From: Bretschneidera sinensis
Taxonomy: Eukaryota; Streptophyta; Magnoliopsida; Brassicales; Akaniaceae
DNA length: 64,000 bases
Assembly (NCBI GenBank): GCA_023935145.1
Contig: CM043702.1
Span: 75,262,820 to 75,326,819 of the forward strand
Direction of reading: 5' to 3'
The notes beneath the pieces are model-generated. The model did no database searches, had not been told where the DNA came from, and was given only the letters and a program-made list of their open reading frames with translations. The position numbers were made by a program, and so were the translations under genes. Positions 44,431 through 56,233 of this stretch are shown one piece after another; within the stretch, counting starts at the first letter, position 1, and every line of letters starts with the position of its first letter.

Positions 44431-44840
44431 ACCAAAGCATAGCAAATCCTTGGTTTCATCGCACCAACCACCACAAAAGCTTTAGCTACATCACACTAAG
44501 CAGGGCAAAGCCCTGGCTTCATCGCGCCAAGCATAGAAAAGCCTTGGCTACATAACACTAAGCATAGAAAAAGCCTTACCTACATCATGCAGAGCATAGG
44601 AAAGTGTCGGCTACATCACACCAAGCACAATAAAGCCTTGGCTTCATCTCACTAAGTATAGCAAAGCCTTGGCTTCACTACACAAGCATAGAAATTCCTT
44701 GGCTATATCACACCAAGCACACCAAAGCCTTGGCTTCACTACACAAGCATAGAAATGCCTTGGCTATATCACACCAAGCACACCAAAGCCTTGGCTTCAT
44801 CATGTCAACTATAAAAAACCCCTTGGCTACATCTCTATCT
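44431..44840 (+). repeat. About 30-bp minisatellite with 61-bp higher-order unit
   Basis: Degenerate repeats of the type CTTGGCTACATCACACCAAG followed by CA.AGAAAAGC run through the segment. Two successive 61-bp units starting AAAGCCTTGGCTTCACTACA (about 44656 and 44717) are nearly identical. No coding. Confidence 0.85.
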
Positions 44841-44849
44841 AATGAGCTT

Positions 44850-45540
44850 TAAAGGAAATATGACAAGATAAAAATTGCTTATGCAATAGTACTTTATCTA
44901 CAAGAGTTTTATGGTGAGAATAACCTCTTTAGGGCAAAGATACTCAAAGGATCATTAATCTATGAGTGATTAAAGATGATCAACTTTATCGAAAAGTTAG
45001 ATTGGCTCATTTTACTATGGATATGGAGATAACTAGTGACTTAAGTCTTTAATCTCTTCTAAACTCATTATCATAGTATGTTATAAACTACAACATAAAT
45101 GAGTTTATAGCTATGCTTCTAGAACTTGTTATATGTTGAAGGCTGCACAAGCTACGATCAAGAAAGTTAAGAGACCCATTATGCTTGTTGACGGAGCTTC
45201 TTCCTCTAAAAGAAAGTCTGGAAGAACAAGAAGAAACCATTGAAAGTAGCTGTCAACATCAAAAGCCAAGAAATATAAGGGATAGTGCCCTCGTTGTGGC
45301 GAAGATGAGAACTTGAAAAGAAACTAGAAGCATTATTTTGCAAGACAAGCCTTTGGAAGGCAAGTCTTTGTTGTTCTTTAATGAAATTAACTTAATAGTT
45401 AATAATGCTTCTACTTGGGTATTATATGCCAAGTATGGTTCTTGCATTTGTAATAGGTTGAAAACATTGGAAAAAAAGAAAAAAACTGAATAAAGAGAAG
45501 TCAATTTTCGCCTTGGAAATGGAGCAAGTGTTGCTACATT
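44850..45540 (+). pseudogene. Copia B gag and protease remnants
   Basis: Near 45100: NINEFIAMLLEL-type wording followed by MLKAAQATIKKVKRPIMLVD. The knuckle near 45280 reads CPRCGEDENLKRN with the His position changed to Asn and the last Cys lost to a stop. Behind it STWVLYAKYGSCICNRLKTL matches the protease block usually worded W.LDSGAT.H.C, with the catalytic Asp replaced (YAK), then NFRLGNGASVATL. Confidence 0.8.
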
Positions 45541-46616
45541 AACCATATGGACTTATTACTTAATTTTACCATCTAGAAGTAGACATTAAAATATTTCATA
45601 TTGAACAATAAAGGAAAGAAGATAATGATTTAAATCATTTCAACATGTAGAACTTAAGACTAGGTCATATTAATGAAGATAGTGCAAACAAGTTGGTAAA
45701 AGATGGATTTTTCAATCTATCGGATTTTCAATCCTATCCAACATGGGAAACCTATCTCAAGGGAAATATGACTAGATCTCCGTTTAATGGGCATGGAGAA
45801 AGATTTGTAGATGTATTAGAGTTAATACATAGTGATGTATGTGGACCCCTAACAGTTAATGCTAGAGCAGGTTACTCCTACTTCATTACCTTTACTGATA
45901 ATCATTCAATTTATGAGTATGTGTAAATCATTAGGTATAAGTCTGAGTCTTTTGACATGTTCAAAGAATTCAGAAGTGAAACTAAAAAGAAAACTGGGAA
46001 AGGTACTAAAGTTCTTTGATCTGATCGAAGAGGAAAATACTTGTTTAATTATTTTCTTAATTATCTTAAAGAGAATGAGATTCACTCTTAGAGAACTTCT
46101 CCTAGAATCGCGCCCTATTAAATATGGTACAATTCGTCATGAGTTACACTAATTTTCCTATATCCTTTTTGGGTATATGATATCCTAACTACCACATAGT
46201 TATTGAACAAAGTATCCTTAAAGGTAGTACCTAAAACGCCATATAAGATATTGAAATGGAGGAAACCTACTCTTAAACATGATAAGATTTGGGATTGTCC
46301 GACCTATGTAAAGAAGTTAAATACATACAAGTTAGGAACTAGTTCTGATAAATGTAGGTTTATAGGATATCCTAAAGAAAGTTTAGGATATTATTTTTAC
46401 AATCCTCATGAACAAAGGATGTTTGTTTCTAATGCTACCTTTTTACAAAAATAATTTATACTAGAAGGGAGCAGTGGGGCGAAGATAGAACTTGATGAAA
46501 TGTCACAAGAACCACAACCTAGTACTGCTCAAATTGAAAAACTTGAATCGATAGATCTTCCTAATACACAACCAGTCTGTAGATCTAGCATAATATCGAA
46601 GGTTCTAGAGAGATAT
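45541..46616 (+). pseudogene. Copia B integrase
   Basis: LRLGHINEDSANKLVKDGFF (zinc module with one His), then PFNGHGERFVDVLELIHSDV and CGPLTVNARAGYSYFITFTD with the first core Asp residues. KETGKGT.. and SDRRGKYL cover the second block where D-N-G is changed. KTPYKILKWRKPTLKHDKIW and KCRFIGYPKESLGYYFYNPH are the post-core part. It stops at the target duplication GATAT (46612-46616) of the F element. Confidence 0.87.
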
Positions 46617-47820
46617 TGTACCGACCCATCCTGGGTTGGCTACCTCCGACACGGTGTCGTCACGTTTTGAAATCCCAGCATGACACAAATATGCAACAAC
46701 ATAAAAATACATTAGCTAAAATTAAAAATTAAATCCAATCCTCAACTCTTTTCAAAGGAGATACATCGTCGTTCTCCTATCAGAAACAATATATATATAT
46801 ATATATACATATAAATGCATAAAAAAATTTATTTTAAATTTTATTTCTACTTTCTTAGAATGTCTGAGGACTTGACCATGTGACTTACTAAAGGTAATTA
46901 CTCTGATATCAACTCTAAACTCTATCTGCCCTACCCACTACCTGAAAATTTTCAATAATAAGGACTGAGCTTTACAAGCTCAGCGAATTAAATTTACTAG
47001 AAGTACTTGATTATATACTTTTAGTCACATCTTATAATTCAATTGTTTCTAATTCACAAATATTAATCATCTATTTCTTCACATATAATAATTCAATATT
47101 TCAAATAATCTTCCAATATTCATTCATCTATTATCTCATCAATAATAACATTCTATTATCACTACTCATATCATAATTCCAACCATTTATCAATCTCTTC
47201 TTAAATTAATCATCAAACATATATTTAATCATCTCGAGATTATCAATTCAACATCATTATTTACCTTGTTACGAGGTTCACGGTGTATATTCAATCAATC
47301 AAATAATTTTTATCATATCATACTTTCACATTTCAATCTCATCATATTTATCTCTCTGTGAGACTCATTTGCCTATCAATAATTTCCCAATCATGACTGA
47401 TACTTTAGTATTTCAATCAATAATAATAAAATAACCAAATAAATAAATGAATATGTTTAAATAATCTTTATTTCTTTTTCATCACATCATCTCATTATTT
47501 CATATTATCATCTGGGAACATCTTTCCACATGTCGACATGTTACAGCCTGACCAGCTGCCTTCCTGGTCTTTTCAACCACACTAGTTGCCTTCCTGGTCT
47601 TTTCAACCAGACCAACTGCATTCCTAGTCTTTTAAGCCAGACCAGCCTTCTTGGTCTTTTCAGTTAGACGAACCTTCTTGGTCTTTTCAGCCAGACCAAC
47701 TACCTTCCTAGTTTTTGTAGTCAGACCAGCTTTCTTCCTGGTCTTTTTAGTCAGACCAGCTACTTTCCTGGTCTTCCCTTTTATGCATATGAGCAATAAT
47801 ATGCAAGCAAGCATACATCA
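46617..47820 (-). repeat. Family F 3' LTR, truncated
   Basis: Matches 48312-49545 including the (TA)n run, the AAGCTCAGCGAATTAAATTT block and the 30-bp VNTR, up to CAAGCATACATCA. There it switches to internal sequence. Confidence 0.88.
47530..47790 (-). repeat. 30-bp VNTR in F 3' LTR, reads as a decapeptide on the minus strand
   Basis: Units like CCTTCCTGGTCTTTTCAACC.. with period 30. The minus strand stays open (47814-47632) with a Lys/Arg-rich decapeptide of the type K-T-R-K-x-A-G-L-x-K. Confidence 0.85.
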
Positions 47821-47924
47821 AAAGACTAGGGTTTAAACTTAATAAATATCACAAAACAATCCCCTTGCATCTCATTTGCAAATACACCCTCTCCCACATA
47901 AGCCTCTTGTCTCACCACATCGAG

Positions 47925-48224
47925 TTATGTTCTACCCCTTTCCTCTAATCTCCTCTGTAAATTATCAGCCCTTTCTTCTGTTACATTCATTCTCTCTATA
48001 GCACGATCAATAACTTCTCTCAAATTATCCCTCCTAATATCAGATTCTCTCCCACCTCTACTAGTACCAGCTGTACTAGCAACCAGTTCCCTTGCATGAA
48101 CCACATATTTGACCTCCCCCTCCGCTTTAGCTCTTCTAAATATTGGGAGTCTACCATGTCCTCTCTGATTCATAACTCTACCTCTAGCTCTAGCACGTCC
48201 ACATGTCATCCTCAGACTCTGCAT
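47925..48224 (-). pseudogene. Gag N-terminal fragment of family F element
   Basis: 99 codons from MQSLRMTCGRARARGRVMNQ, an Arg/Gly-rich start as seen in chromovirus-type gags, and a helical charged end (REVIDRAIERMNVTEERADN). It lies directly behind the 5' LTR, where gag is expected. The rest of gag and all of pol are deleted. Assignment by position and composition. Confidence 0.55.
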
Positions 48225-48311
48225 TAAAATGTAGTTTATTTAAATCTTCCACTTCTTTAAACTTTTAAGCAGTCTACAGAATCATAAAACCTAATTTTTG
48301 GATACAAAAAT

Positions 48312-50403
48312 TGTAATGATCCATCCCAGATTGGCCAACCCTGAGACGGTATCATCACGTTTTGAAATCCCAGCACGACACATATATGCAACAATATAAA
48401 AGTACATCAACTGAAATTAAAAATTACATCCCATCCTTAGTTCTTTTCAGAGGAGATACATCATCATTCTCTTATTAGAAACAATATATATATATATATA
48501 TATAACAAAATGCATGAAATTTTTTTATTAAAATTCTCTTTCTTCTTTCTTACAATGTCAGAGGACTTGACCACGGGACTGACTTAAGGTAATTACTCAG
48601 ATATCAGCTCTAAACTCTATCTGCCTTGCCCGCTGCCTGAATATTTTCGACAATAAGGAGTGAACTTCACAAGCTGAGTGAATTAAATTTACTAGAAGTA
48701 CTCGATTATATACTTCCAGTCATATCTTATAATTTAATCATTTCTAATTCACCAATATTAATCATCTATTTCTTCACATATAATAATTCAATCTTTTAAA
48801 TAATCTTTCAATATTCATTCATCTATTATCTCATATAATTCAATAATAACATTCTAATGTCACTACTTATATCATAATTCCAACCATTTATAATCACTTC
48901 TTAAATTAATCATCAAACATATTAATTTTTCAATCATATATTTAATCATCTTGAGATTATCAATTCAACATCATTATTTACCTCGTTATGAGCTTCGCAA
49001 CGTATAATCAATGAATCAAATAATTTTTATCATATCATACTTTCACATTTCTTTCTCATCATATATGTCTCTCTGTAAGACTCATTTGTCTATCAATAAT
49101 TTCACAATCATGACTGATACTTTAGCATCTCAATCAATAATAATAAAATAACCAAATAAATAAATACATATGTTAATTAATCTTTCTTTCTTTTTAATCA
49201 CATCATCTCATTATTTCATATTGTTATCTGGGAACATCTTCCCACATGTCGACAAGTTACAGCTAGAGCAGCTGCCTTCTTTGTCTTTTCAATCAGACCA
49301 GCTACCTTCCTGGTATTTTTAGTCAGACAAGCTGCCTTCTTAGTATTTTCAGCCATACCAGCTGCCGTCATGGTCTTTTTAGCCAAACCAGCTGCCTTCC
49401 TGGTCTTTTTAGCCAGATCAGCTGCCTTCCTGGTCCTTCTAGCCAGACCAGCTGTCTGCCTGGTCTTTTCAGTCAGACCAGCTACCTTCCTGGTCTTCCC
49501 TTTTATGCCTATGAGCAATAATATGCAAGCAAGCATACATCAAAGCATTCAATTCAACTATATAGCTCTTTCTCAAAATTATTATTTTTTTCTCATTTAT
49601 TAAATTGTCTCCTCATATATCAAATCAACTTTTAAATCATATTTTTCATTCATACATCCTTTTTTGAAATATAAATTCTTATATAATTAATATTCAATAT
49701 ACTTTCTAATTCCTAATCAATAAATCAATCAAGTTTCATATATACAAAACATACATCATTAAATCAATATAATTCACCCATTTATTCAAATATCATAAAT
49801 TCATATTTTTATTGGTCTTGATTTCTAAAAGTAAATCTAATTCACCAAGTAGCACTTAGAGTTACCCGTGGATCACCTCCTTGCCTTTCCTCCTCCTTTC
49901 AGCCATTTCTTGAGATTACTGATTACCAACACCTCAAATATGATGTAGTCTTGCTATTGTAATTCAATGACTATACTATCTCTAATATTGGAGAAATTTT
50001 CTTTATACCTTTTTGCTAAGAAATTTGAATTGAAGAAAAAAGAAAACCAAATGGGATTTGATAAGAAATACAAAACAAAACAAAAAAAACTAAATGTTTA
50101 TATTAAAAACGTCAACACTACCACCATACTTCATGTTTGGGTTCTTAGTGTCCAACATGCCTACTTTGCATGTTGGGTGGGCAACACTTAGATGTCCATG
50201 TGTTTGCCCCCCTTTCCCTTCTTTTTCTCTTCTTTGTAGCTATGCTACACCTAGATGTTCTGTCCATGTGTCTTCTCTTTTTTTTGTTCCCAAAAGAATT
50301 ATTTCATTCAATAGTAAATCTTTCATGTATATATATTATTTAATTCCATGTAATATTTTTCAAATTACTTCTTTATCCTTACTTTAAGAACATAGGTATT
50401 ACA
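48312..50403 (-). repeat. Family F 5' LTR, full length (2092 bp)
   Basis: Plus-strand edges TGTAATGATCC and GGTATTACA. Next to 48312 the minus strand reads TTTTTGTATCCAAAAATTAGG, a decayed Met-type PBS resembling the one beside 14042. Carries a (TA)n run and the 30-bp VNTR. Confidence 0.87.
49262..49505 (-). repeat. 30-bp VNTR in F 5' LTR, reads as a decapeptide on the minus strand
   Basis: About eight units of the type GCTGCCTTCCTGGTCTTTTT..; the minus strand is open 49536-49216 with KTRKAAGLAK-like decapeptides. More units than the copy at 47530-47790. Confidence 0.87.
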
Positions 50404-50586
50404 GATATGCATCTCTCATAAATGGAAACCTAGAAGTATATCTTATAGATGATAGGCACCTCCCTAACTACAACGAAGCAATGTTAAACATTGACACAAA
50501 GAAGTAGCTGGAAGCCATGAAATCCGAAATGGATTCCATGTACTCCAACAAAGTGTGGACTTTGGTCGATGCACCTGAAGGTATAG
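50404..50586 (+). pseudogene. Copia B reverse transcriptase, N-terminal end
   Basis: YASLINGNLEVYLIDDRHLP, NYNEAMLNIDTKK, a stop, LEAMKSEMDSMYSNKVWTLV and DAPEGIV, the same words as copia A. It breaks at the edge of element H and resumes at 53317 with PIGCK. Confidence 0.9.
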
Positions 50587-51000
50587 TGACGCCAGGCAGA
50601 ATAGCGATTATTCTACAGGCTAGTTTTAATAGAGAATTCGCAGGGAAAAAAAACACAATTTTATTCAATAATAATAATAATAATATGTTTTTTCCGTATG
50701 TGGCGTCCTTATCTATAAGGTCAAAGCAAAAAAGGCAAAAATCCCTGAAAACATAATCCGGGGGAAAACTATGGAAATTACTAAAATTAAGCTATTGTAT
50801 TAAGCCAGAATCAACGACAGTTAATTCTGACTTGAATACAAAAGGAAATTGCAAATGGAAAGTTTCCAAAAACTGAAAACTGCAAAATTGAAGGCCTAAA
50901 CGTCGTTTTTTGGCTTAAAAACAACTACACTTATGGCAAAGCCTAAGTTTTGACCGGGGGCCCATTTTCAATCAGACTAGGGTCTTCAGGGCCCGATCCG
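50587..51000 (-). repeat. Probable 3' LTR (or its part) of element H
   Basis: No coding; minus-strand end ..GGCGTCA at the copia junction. The inner boundary is unclear; AAAATGGGCCCCCGG near 50960 may belong to the purine tract. No second LTR to compare. Confidence 0.5.
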
Positions 51001-51060
51001 AGCCTGTGGCATGCAAAACGATGTAAACTACACCCTTAGATTTGGATCGATCCAACCATT

Positions 51061-52060
51061 CTAGGTAGTCAACCTGCCATCTTTGCGCTGATATGCCAAC
51101 TCAAGGTATCTCAATGCCAACAACGTGCTATTTGACAACTCAGCATCAAAAAGTACCTGACGACGGTGACTGTCGCCCTGAACCTTGTACTTGGCATTAC
51201 TCTCGTGAATGGCCAGCTTCACCTGCTCATGGATACCCCGAAGATGTTCTGCCATCTCATCTGCCTTATGACTCAAACGACCCACACGTGGAATAGGGGC
51301 TAAGTCAAGCACCCCGGATGGATTCTGACCATATACAATCTCAAATGGGCTCATTCCCGTGGTTCTGTTTTTTGATCTATTATAGGCAAATTCTGCTTGA
51401 GGTAACCCCAAATCCCACTGCTTCGGTTTAGTTCCTGTCAAACTCCTCAAAAGGTTCCCCAAACTCTGGTTCACCGCCTCAGTCTGACCATCTGTCTGGG
51501 GATGGTAGGCGCTGCTAAAATTCAACTTCGTCCCTAGTTTTTCCCATTAACTCTTCCAGAACTGACTCATGAACTGGTGTCATGATCTGAAGTATTGGAT
51601 CGGGGAACACCATGTAAATGCACAATCTCCCTGAAGTAGAGATAGGCGATCCGAGCAGCATCCATTATTTTCCTGCAAGCTACAAAATAGGCCATCTTGG
51701 AAAACCTGTCAACCACAACCAAAATAGAATCCTAGCCCCGTTGGGTAAGGGGTAAGCCCAACACAAAATCCATACTGACATTAAACCAAGGGGCTTCAGG
51801 TACAGGTAAAGGTGTGTACAGGCTCGCATTAGTGAGTACTCCCTTAGACCGTTGATACACATAACAACGCTCCACATAATGAGCCATGTCACTAGTCAAT
51901 TTGGGCCAATAATAGTTAGAAGAGATCAAAGCCAACATCTTATCTCGCCCAAAATGACCCTCGTTATGAAGTTCACTAATAATCTGCTGCCTTAGTGAAC
52001 AATCTGGAACGCACAACTGTAATCCAGAAAGCAGATAACCATTATGCAAAATAAAATCAC
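51061..52060 (-). pseudogene. Integrase of element H
   Basis: LHNEGHFGRDKMLALISSNY and YYWPKLTSDMAHYVERCYVY (HHCC end), then WFNVSMDFVLGLPLTQRG (first Asp), and, after a damaged stretch near 51530-51680, NFSSAYHPQTDGQTEAVNQS (Glu). PKQWDLGLPQAEFAYNRSKN and TGMSPFEIVYGQNPSG complete the core. The 154-codon piece 51525-51061 is open. No chromodomain readable behind it. Confidence 0.9.
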
Positions 52061-52075
52061 GTCGTTGACCATTAG

Positions 52076-53318
52076 TTACCTCCTGAATTCTGGTGCATAC
52101 ATATCAGAGAAAACCTCAAATCCTGTAATTCTAGTGCTCATGGTGGTGAGGAGTAATGTATGACGGCTCAGTGCATCTGTGACATGGTTCAGACTTCTTG
52201 CTTGGTGCCTCAGCGCAAACGTGAACTCTTGCAAGTACACCACCCACTTGGCATGCCATTTACTCAGCTTGTGTTGGCCATTGATGTACTTCAGGGCCTT
52301 ATGATCAGTGATAAGAATGAAATCCCTCTGCACTAGGTAGTGACACTAATTCTTCAGGGACTGAACTATGGTATAAAACTCCAGATCATAGGTGAAATAA
52401 TTCTTCTTTGATCCTGATAACTTCTCACTGAAAAAGGCTATTGGGCGCCCCTTCTGACTCAGAACACCACCAATACCAACCCTAGATGCATCACAGTTTA
52501 TCTCAAACACTTTTTCAAAATCAAGAAATGCCAAAACTGGTGCCTCTGTCATCTTCTGCTTGACCAGTTGAAAACTGGTTTTCGCCTCCTCAGACCACTG
52601 GAAATCACATCCTTTAAGGCACTCTGTGATAGGAGCAATCAGAGTGCTGAAATTTCCGATGAACCGCTGGTAGAAGGATACCAATCCATGGAAACTTTTG
52701 ACATCATGCAAGGTCTTCGGTTTGGCCCACTCCAAGACCGTATCTATCTTTGACTGATCTGCCTGAACACCATCAGTAGACACAAAAAAACCCAGAAAAG
52801 TTACAGAAGTAGTGAAGAAAGAACACTTCTTCTGATTGACGAACAGGCGCTCCATCCTCAACATAACCAAAACAGCACGGAGGTGATCAAAATGTGACGC
52901 CCACGTCGGGCTATAAATGAGGATGTCATCGAAGTAAACTACAACAAATTTCCCCATGAAAGGCCGTAAAACTTGATGCATAAATCTCATAAATGTGCTG
53001 GGTGCATTGGACAGCCCAAAAGGCATGACCATCCACTCATACAACCTATGTTGCGTCTTAAACACTGTCTTCCACTCATCTCCAGGCTTTATTCTGATCT
53101 GGTGGTATCTGCTTTTAAGGTCAATTTTTTAGAAGACCTTAGAACTGGACAGCTGGTCTAACATATCATCTAGGCGGGGAATTGGAAACCTGTATTTCAC
53201 TGTAATCCTATTGATTGCTCTGCTATCAACACACATACGCCAAAAGCCATCTTTCTTCGGCACCAGCAGGGTAGGAACTGTGCATGGGCTCATACTCTCA
53301 CGGACGTAGCCCTTCTCC
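52076..53318 (-). pseudogene. Reverse transcriptase and RNase H of element H
   Basis: Starts [20 protein letters not shown] and [27 protein letters not shown].., one stop at 53131-53129 (before KIDLKS, block A), then 239 open codons with [20 protein letters not shown] and [12 protein letters not shown] (both aspartates kept), [11 protein letters not shown]. RNase [41 protein letters not shown], a stop, DFILITDHKALKYINGQHKL and NHVTDALSR. This is the best preserved polymerase in the window. Confidence 0.92.
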
Positions 53319-53900
53319 TATAGGTTGTAAATAAGTCTTTAAGAGAAACATTGGAATAGATGGAGTGTTAGAGACCTATAAGGCAAGGCTTGTGGTTAAG
53401 GGTTTCAAGCAAAGGCGAGGAATTGACATCGAAGAAACATTCTCAATAAAAGTCATGCTTAAATCCATTAGGATATTACTTGCAATAGAAGCGTAACATG
53501 ACTATAAGATATGGCAGATGGATGTAAAGAATGCATTCCTTAATGGAAACATTGAGAAGAGTGTACATGACACGGCCTGAAGGTTTTTACATCTAGTGAT
53601 AGTGATCACAAGGTATGCAAGCTTCAAAAATCAATTTATGGATTAAAGCAAGCTTCTCGAAGTTGGAACATCCATTTTGATGAGATAATCAAACCGTTTG
53701 ATTTTATCAAAAAATGAGGATGAACCATGTGTGTGTAAGAAAGTTAGTGGGATTGTTGTGACATTTTTGGTGCTATATATTGATGGCATACTATTGATTG
53801 GGAATGATATCAGTCAAGGTTTGGCTGTCAAAGAATGTCTCCATGAAGGATTTCAAAGTAGCATCCTATATTTTGATGATAAAGATCTGTAGATGTAGAT
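53317..53900 (+). pseudogene. Copia B reverse transcriptase, main part
   Basis: Resumes PIGCK, a stop, VFKRNIGIDGVLETYKARLV, KGFKQRRGIDIEETFS, MLKSIRILLAIEA, then IWQMDVKNAFLNGNIEKSV-like wording. The catalytic box near 53780 reads LYIDGILLIGND where YVDDILLIGND is expected, so the second aspartate is Gly. Several frame shifts. Confidence 0.87.
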
Positions 53901-54709
53901 TTAGAAGGATATTGGGCTTATCCCAATCTATGTACATAAACAAAGTGCTAAAGAGGTTTAGCATGGAAAATTCCAAAATGGGACTTTTGTCAATGAGTCA
54001 TGGCATTTATCTCTCTAAAGATATGTCCTTAAAGACTCTAAAGGAGAGAGAATGAATGAATAGGATACCCTAAGCATTGACAATTGGTCCCATCATGTAT
54101 GCTATATTATAAACGAGGCCTGATGTTGCATACACTCTATGTTTTATGAGCAGATTTTAGTCCAATCTAGGTGAGAGTTACTGGATAGCTGTAGAAAGCA
54201 TTCTTAAGTTTTTAAGAAGAACCAAAGATTTATTTCTCATATATTGTGGAGGAGATTTGAAGCTTGAGGGTTTCTTAGACTCTAGTTTCAAATCTGATAA
54301 GGATAACAGTAAATCAATCTTTGGATATGTGTTCACCTTAAATGATGGAGCAGTTAGTTGGAAGAGTTCCAAGCAAAACACCACTATAGATTAAACCACG
54401 GAGGCCGAATACATTGTTGAATCAGAAGCTGTTTGGATGAGGAAGTTCATCACTAAACTAGGAGTTGTTCTAAACAGTGTCAATCTAGTAACTTTGTACT
54501 ATGGTAACAATGGTGCTATTGCGCAAAGGAACCAAGATCTCATCAGAAGTTCAAGCACATTTTGCGGCGATTCCATTTTATTAGAGAAATCATTGGAAGA
54601 GGCAATCTATAGATTAAAGAGTTTTATCAATAAATATTATTACAGATCCACTAACTAAAGCAATGGGTATGAGATACATGGCCTATTGACTTTAGAACAA
54701 GTGGGAGAT
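53901..54709 (+). pseudogene. Copia B RT end and RNase H
   Basis: LSQSMYINKVLKRFSMENSK, then LKLEGFLDSSFKSDKDNSKS, FTLNDGAVSWKSSKQNTT, TTEAEYIVESEAVWMRKFIT and LYYGNNGAIAQ. The RNase H blocks follow the copia pattern. It ends near MGMRYMAY, then GTGGGAGATTG, a purine-rich tract before the LTR. Confidence 0.87.
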
Positions 54710-56233
54710 TGATAGTAGTATGCCCTACATGAAAATAGCATTTGATGTTACGGACATATTACTTCCAATTAGTCTTATTCATTTAATAACAATAAATTAT
54801 TATTAACGGAAATTATCTTATTTATAATGTTTATTACAAATCATCATGTGTGCATTACATGATAAACCCCATAGAATAAGAGCAACGAAAATAAGAACCA
54901 TGATTAGATCATGATAGTGAGATGTATTTTCTTAAGCTTTATGATAAAGAGATCATGATAGGGTGATTGATCTCGCGACCACTAGCGTATGAGACACTAA
55001 AGCAAGTTATGCAAGTTCTTATTAGAGAATAGGTACACCGAACGAACCCGACCAAGAAATTCTTAATGGATATTTTACGAGTCTTCAATAGAAATTCTTA
55101 TGTTACAGTTGTACAAGTAATCTTTGGACTTTAGGCACCAAAGATATCTTGTGCATGGGTCATTATGCTTTGATAATACCTAAATGTTATTCTACTCATA
55201 GTTCATGAAAGGGTAGTAATTGACTATGACCATTTAGACATGGAGGTATGTGAGTGTATAATAGAGGATCTATCACTCTCGGTAAAAGAGAGAGAATGTC
55301 TGATGTGATATGTTTAAGTCATCGTTTGGAAATTCCTTGGCCAAGGTGGAGTGAAAATTAGAAAAAAGTTTTTAATTTCACCTTTTAAGTTACGGAATTG
55401 AGATCTAGATACGTATGATTAAATAACTAAGGCTTCATAGTAAATCGATGCCCTCAGTTTAATCATGGTTATTACATAATGGAAGGAATGAATTGTATGA
55501 TAACTATCAATAGAAAGGTTCACATTAATTCATACTACTAGGTGTCAATCATGACTTGTAGAAGCCATTAAGAATTATTTGTAATTAATTCTTAATTAAA
55601 GGGAGAATTAAAAAGTTTTTTTAATTCGAATTAAAATTAAAAGGAGTTTTAATTAATTGTATGAGATCCAATTGTTATGTAATTATTACGACCTACTGTC
55701 AGTACAATATTGAGCTTAATAGGCCACACACAATTGTGCAATTGCAAGAATAAAGAAAAATAATGGGCTAAGAGAGAGATTTCTAATAATTAATTAAACC
55801 AGGGATTTAATTGCAGTTTTATAAATCCTAATGCTCTTAGGAGTAAGGGCACTAATAAAGGCTTTATTTGATAGAAACCTTAATAAAACATAACAATACA
55901 CAATTATTGTGGAGATAAAAAATTCTCTCTTTCACACAAGAAAGCTGAAAAATCTAGAGCTAGCACTCTGTTAGAAAATTTGGCCAGCCCTTTGTTCTTC
56001 TTCAAGTAGTGTTCAACATCCCGAAAAGAAGATCCTTATTCTTGATTACTTATGTGGATACGCTTAGAGGCCGACACTTGAAATCTGTTTCAAAGATCAA
56101 CAATAGTCTCCATCAAAGGTAAAAATCTCTAACTTTGTATGTAATTTTTATTTGGATCATCATTTTAATAGATTCATAGAGATTTATCTTGGGATTTAAG
56201 TCTATGGGCATAAATTTTTAATTTTTTGTTGCA
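54710..56233 (+). repeat. 3' LTR of copia B
   Basis: Begins TGATAGTAGTATGCCCTAC right after the purine tract, the usual opening of this type of copia LTR. U5-like end near TTTTTTGTTGCA at 56233; the exact end is uncertain because no second LTR is present. About 1.5 kb. No coding. Confidence 0.7.

Larger units (their letters stand above)
46617..50403 (-). mobile_element. Family F gypsy element, internally deleted, with GATAT target duplication
   Basis: Ends TGTACCGACCC (46617) and GGTATTACA (50403); GATAT at 46612-46616 and 50404-50408. Contains a full minus-strand 5' LTR (48312-50403), 0.5 kb of internal sequence with a gag start, and a 3' LTR lacking its first ~850 bp (46617-47820). Removing it rejoins copia B (..KVLERY to YASLINGN..). 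Confidence 0.93.
50587..53318 (-). mobile_element. 5'-truncated chromovirus (Ty3/gypsy element H) inside copia B
   Basis: Minus strand: RT (from just inside its N-terminal end), RNase H, integrase, then an LTR-like tail ending TGCCTGGCGTCA at 50587. Wording (AYHPQTDGQTEAVNQSLGNL) is that of the CRM/Reina/Galadriel group. 5' LTR, gag and protease are absent. Both sides touch copia B. Confidence 0.88.
44850..56233 (+). mobile_element. Ty1/copia element B, split twice by gypsy insertions; 3' LTR present
   Basis: Pieces 44850-46616 (gag, integrase), 50404-50586 and 53317-54709 (RT, RNase H) and 54710-56233 (3' LTR) read in order on the plus strand. The gaps are filled by the F element (46617-50403) and the truncated chromovirus H (50587-53318). 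No 5' LTR is found. Wording is close to copia A. Dead by many stops. Confidence 0.88.

Noticed and set aside
44305..44840. CRISPR-like repeat array
   Set aside because: Repeats are degenerate and directly adjacent, without unique spacers, in a plant retrotransposon context.
50582..53323. TATAG on both sides of element H as a proven target duplication
   Set aside because: The intact copia sequence inferred from copia A would already contain TATAG twice close together, so the match is not decisive; the element also lacks the 5' LTR that should abut it.
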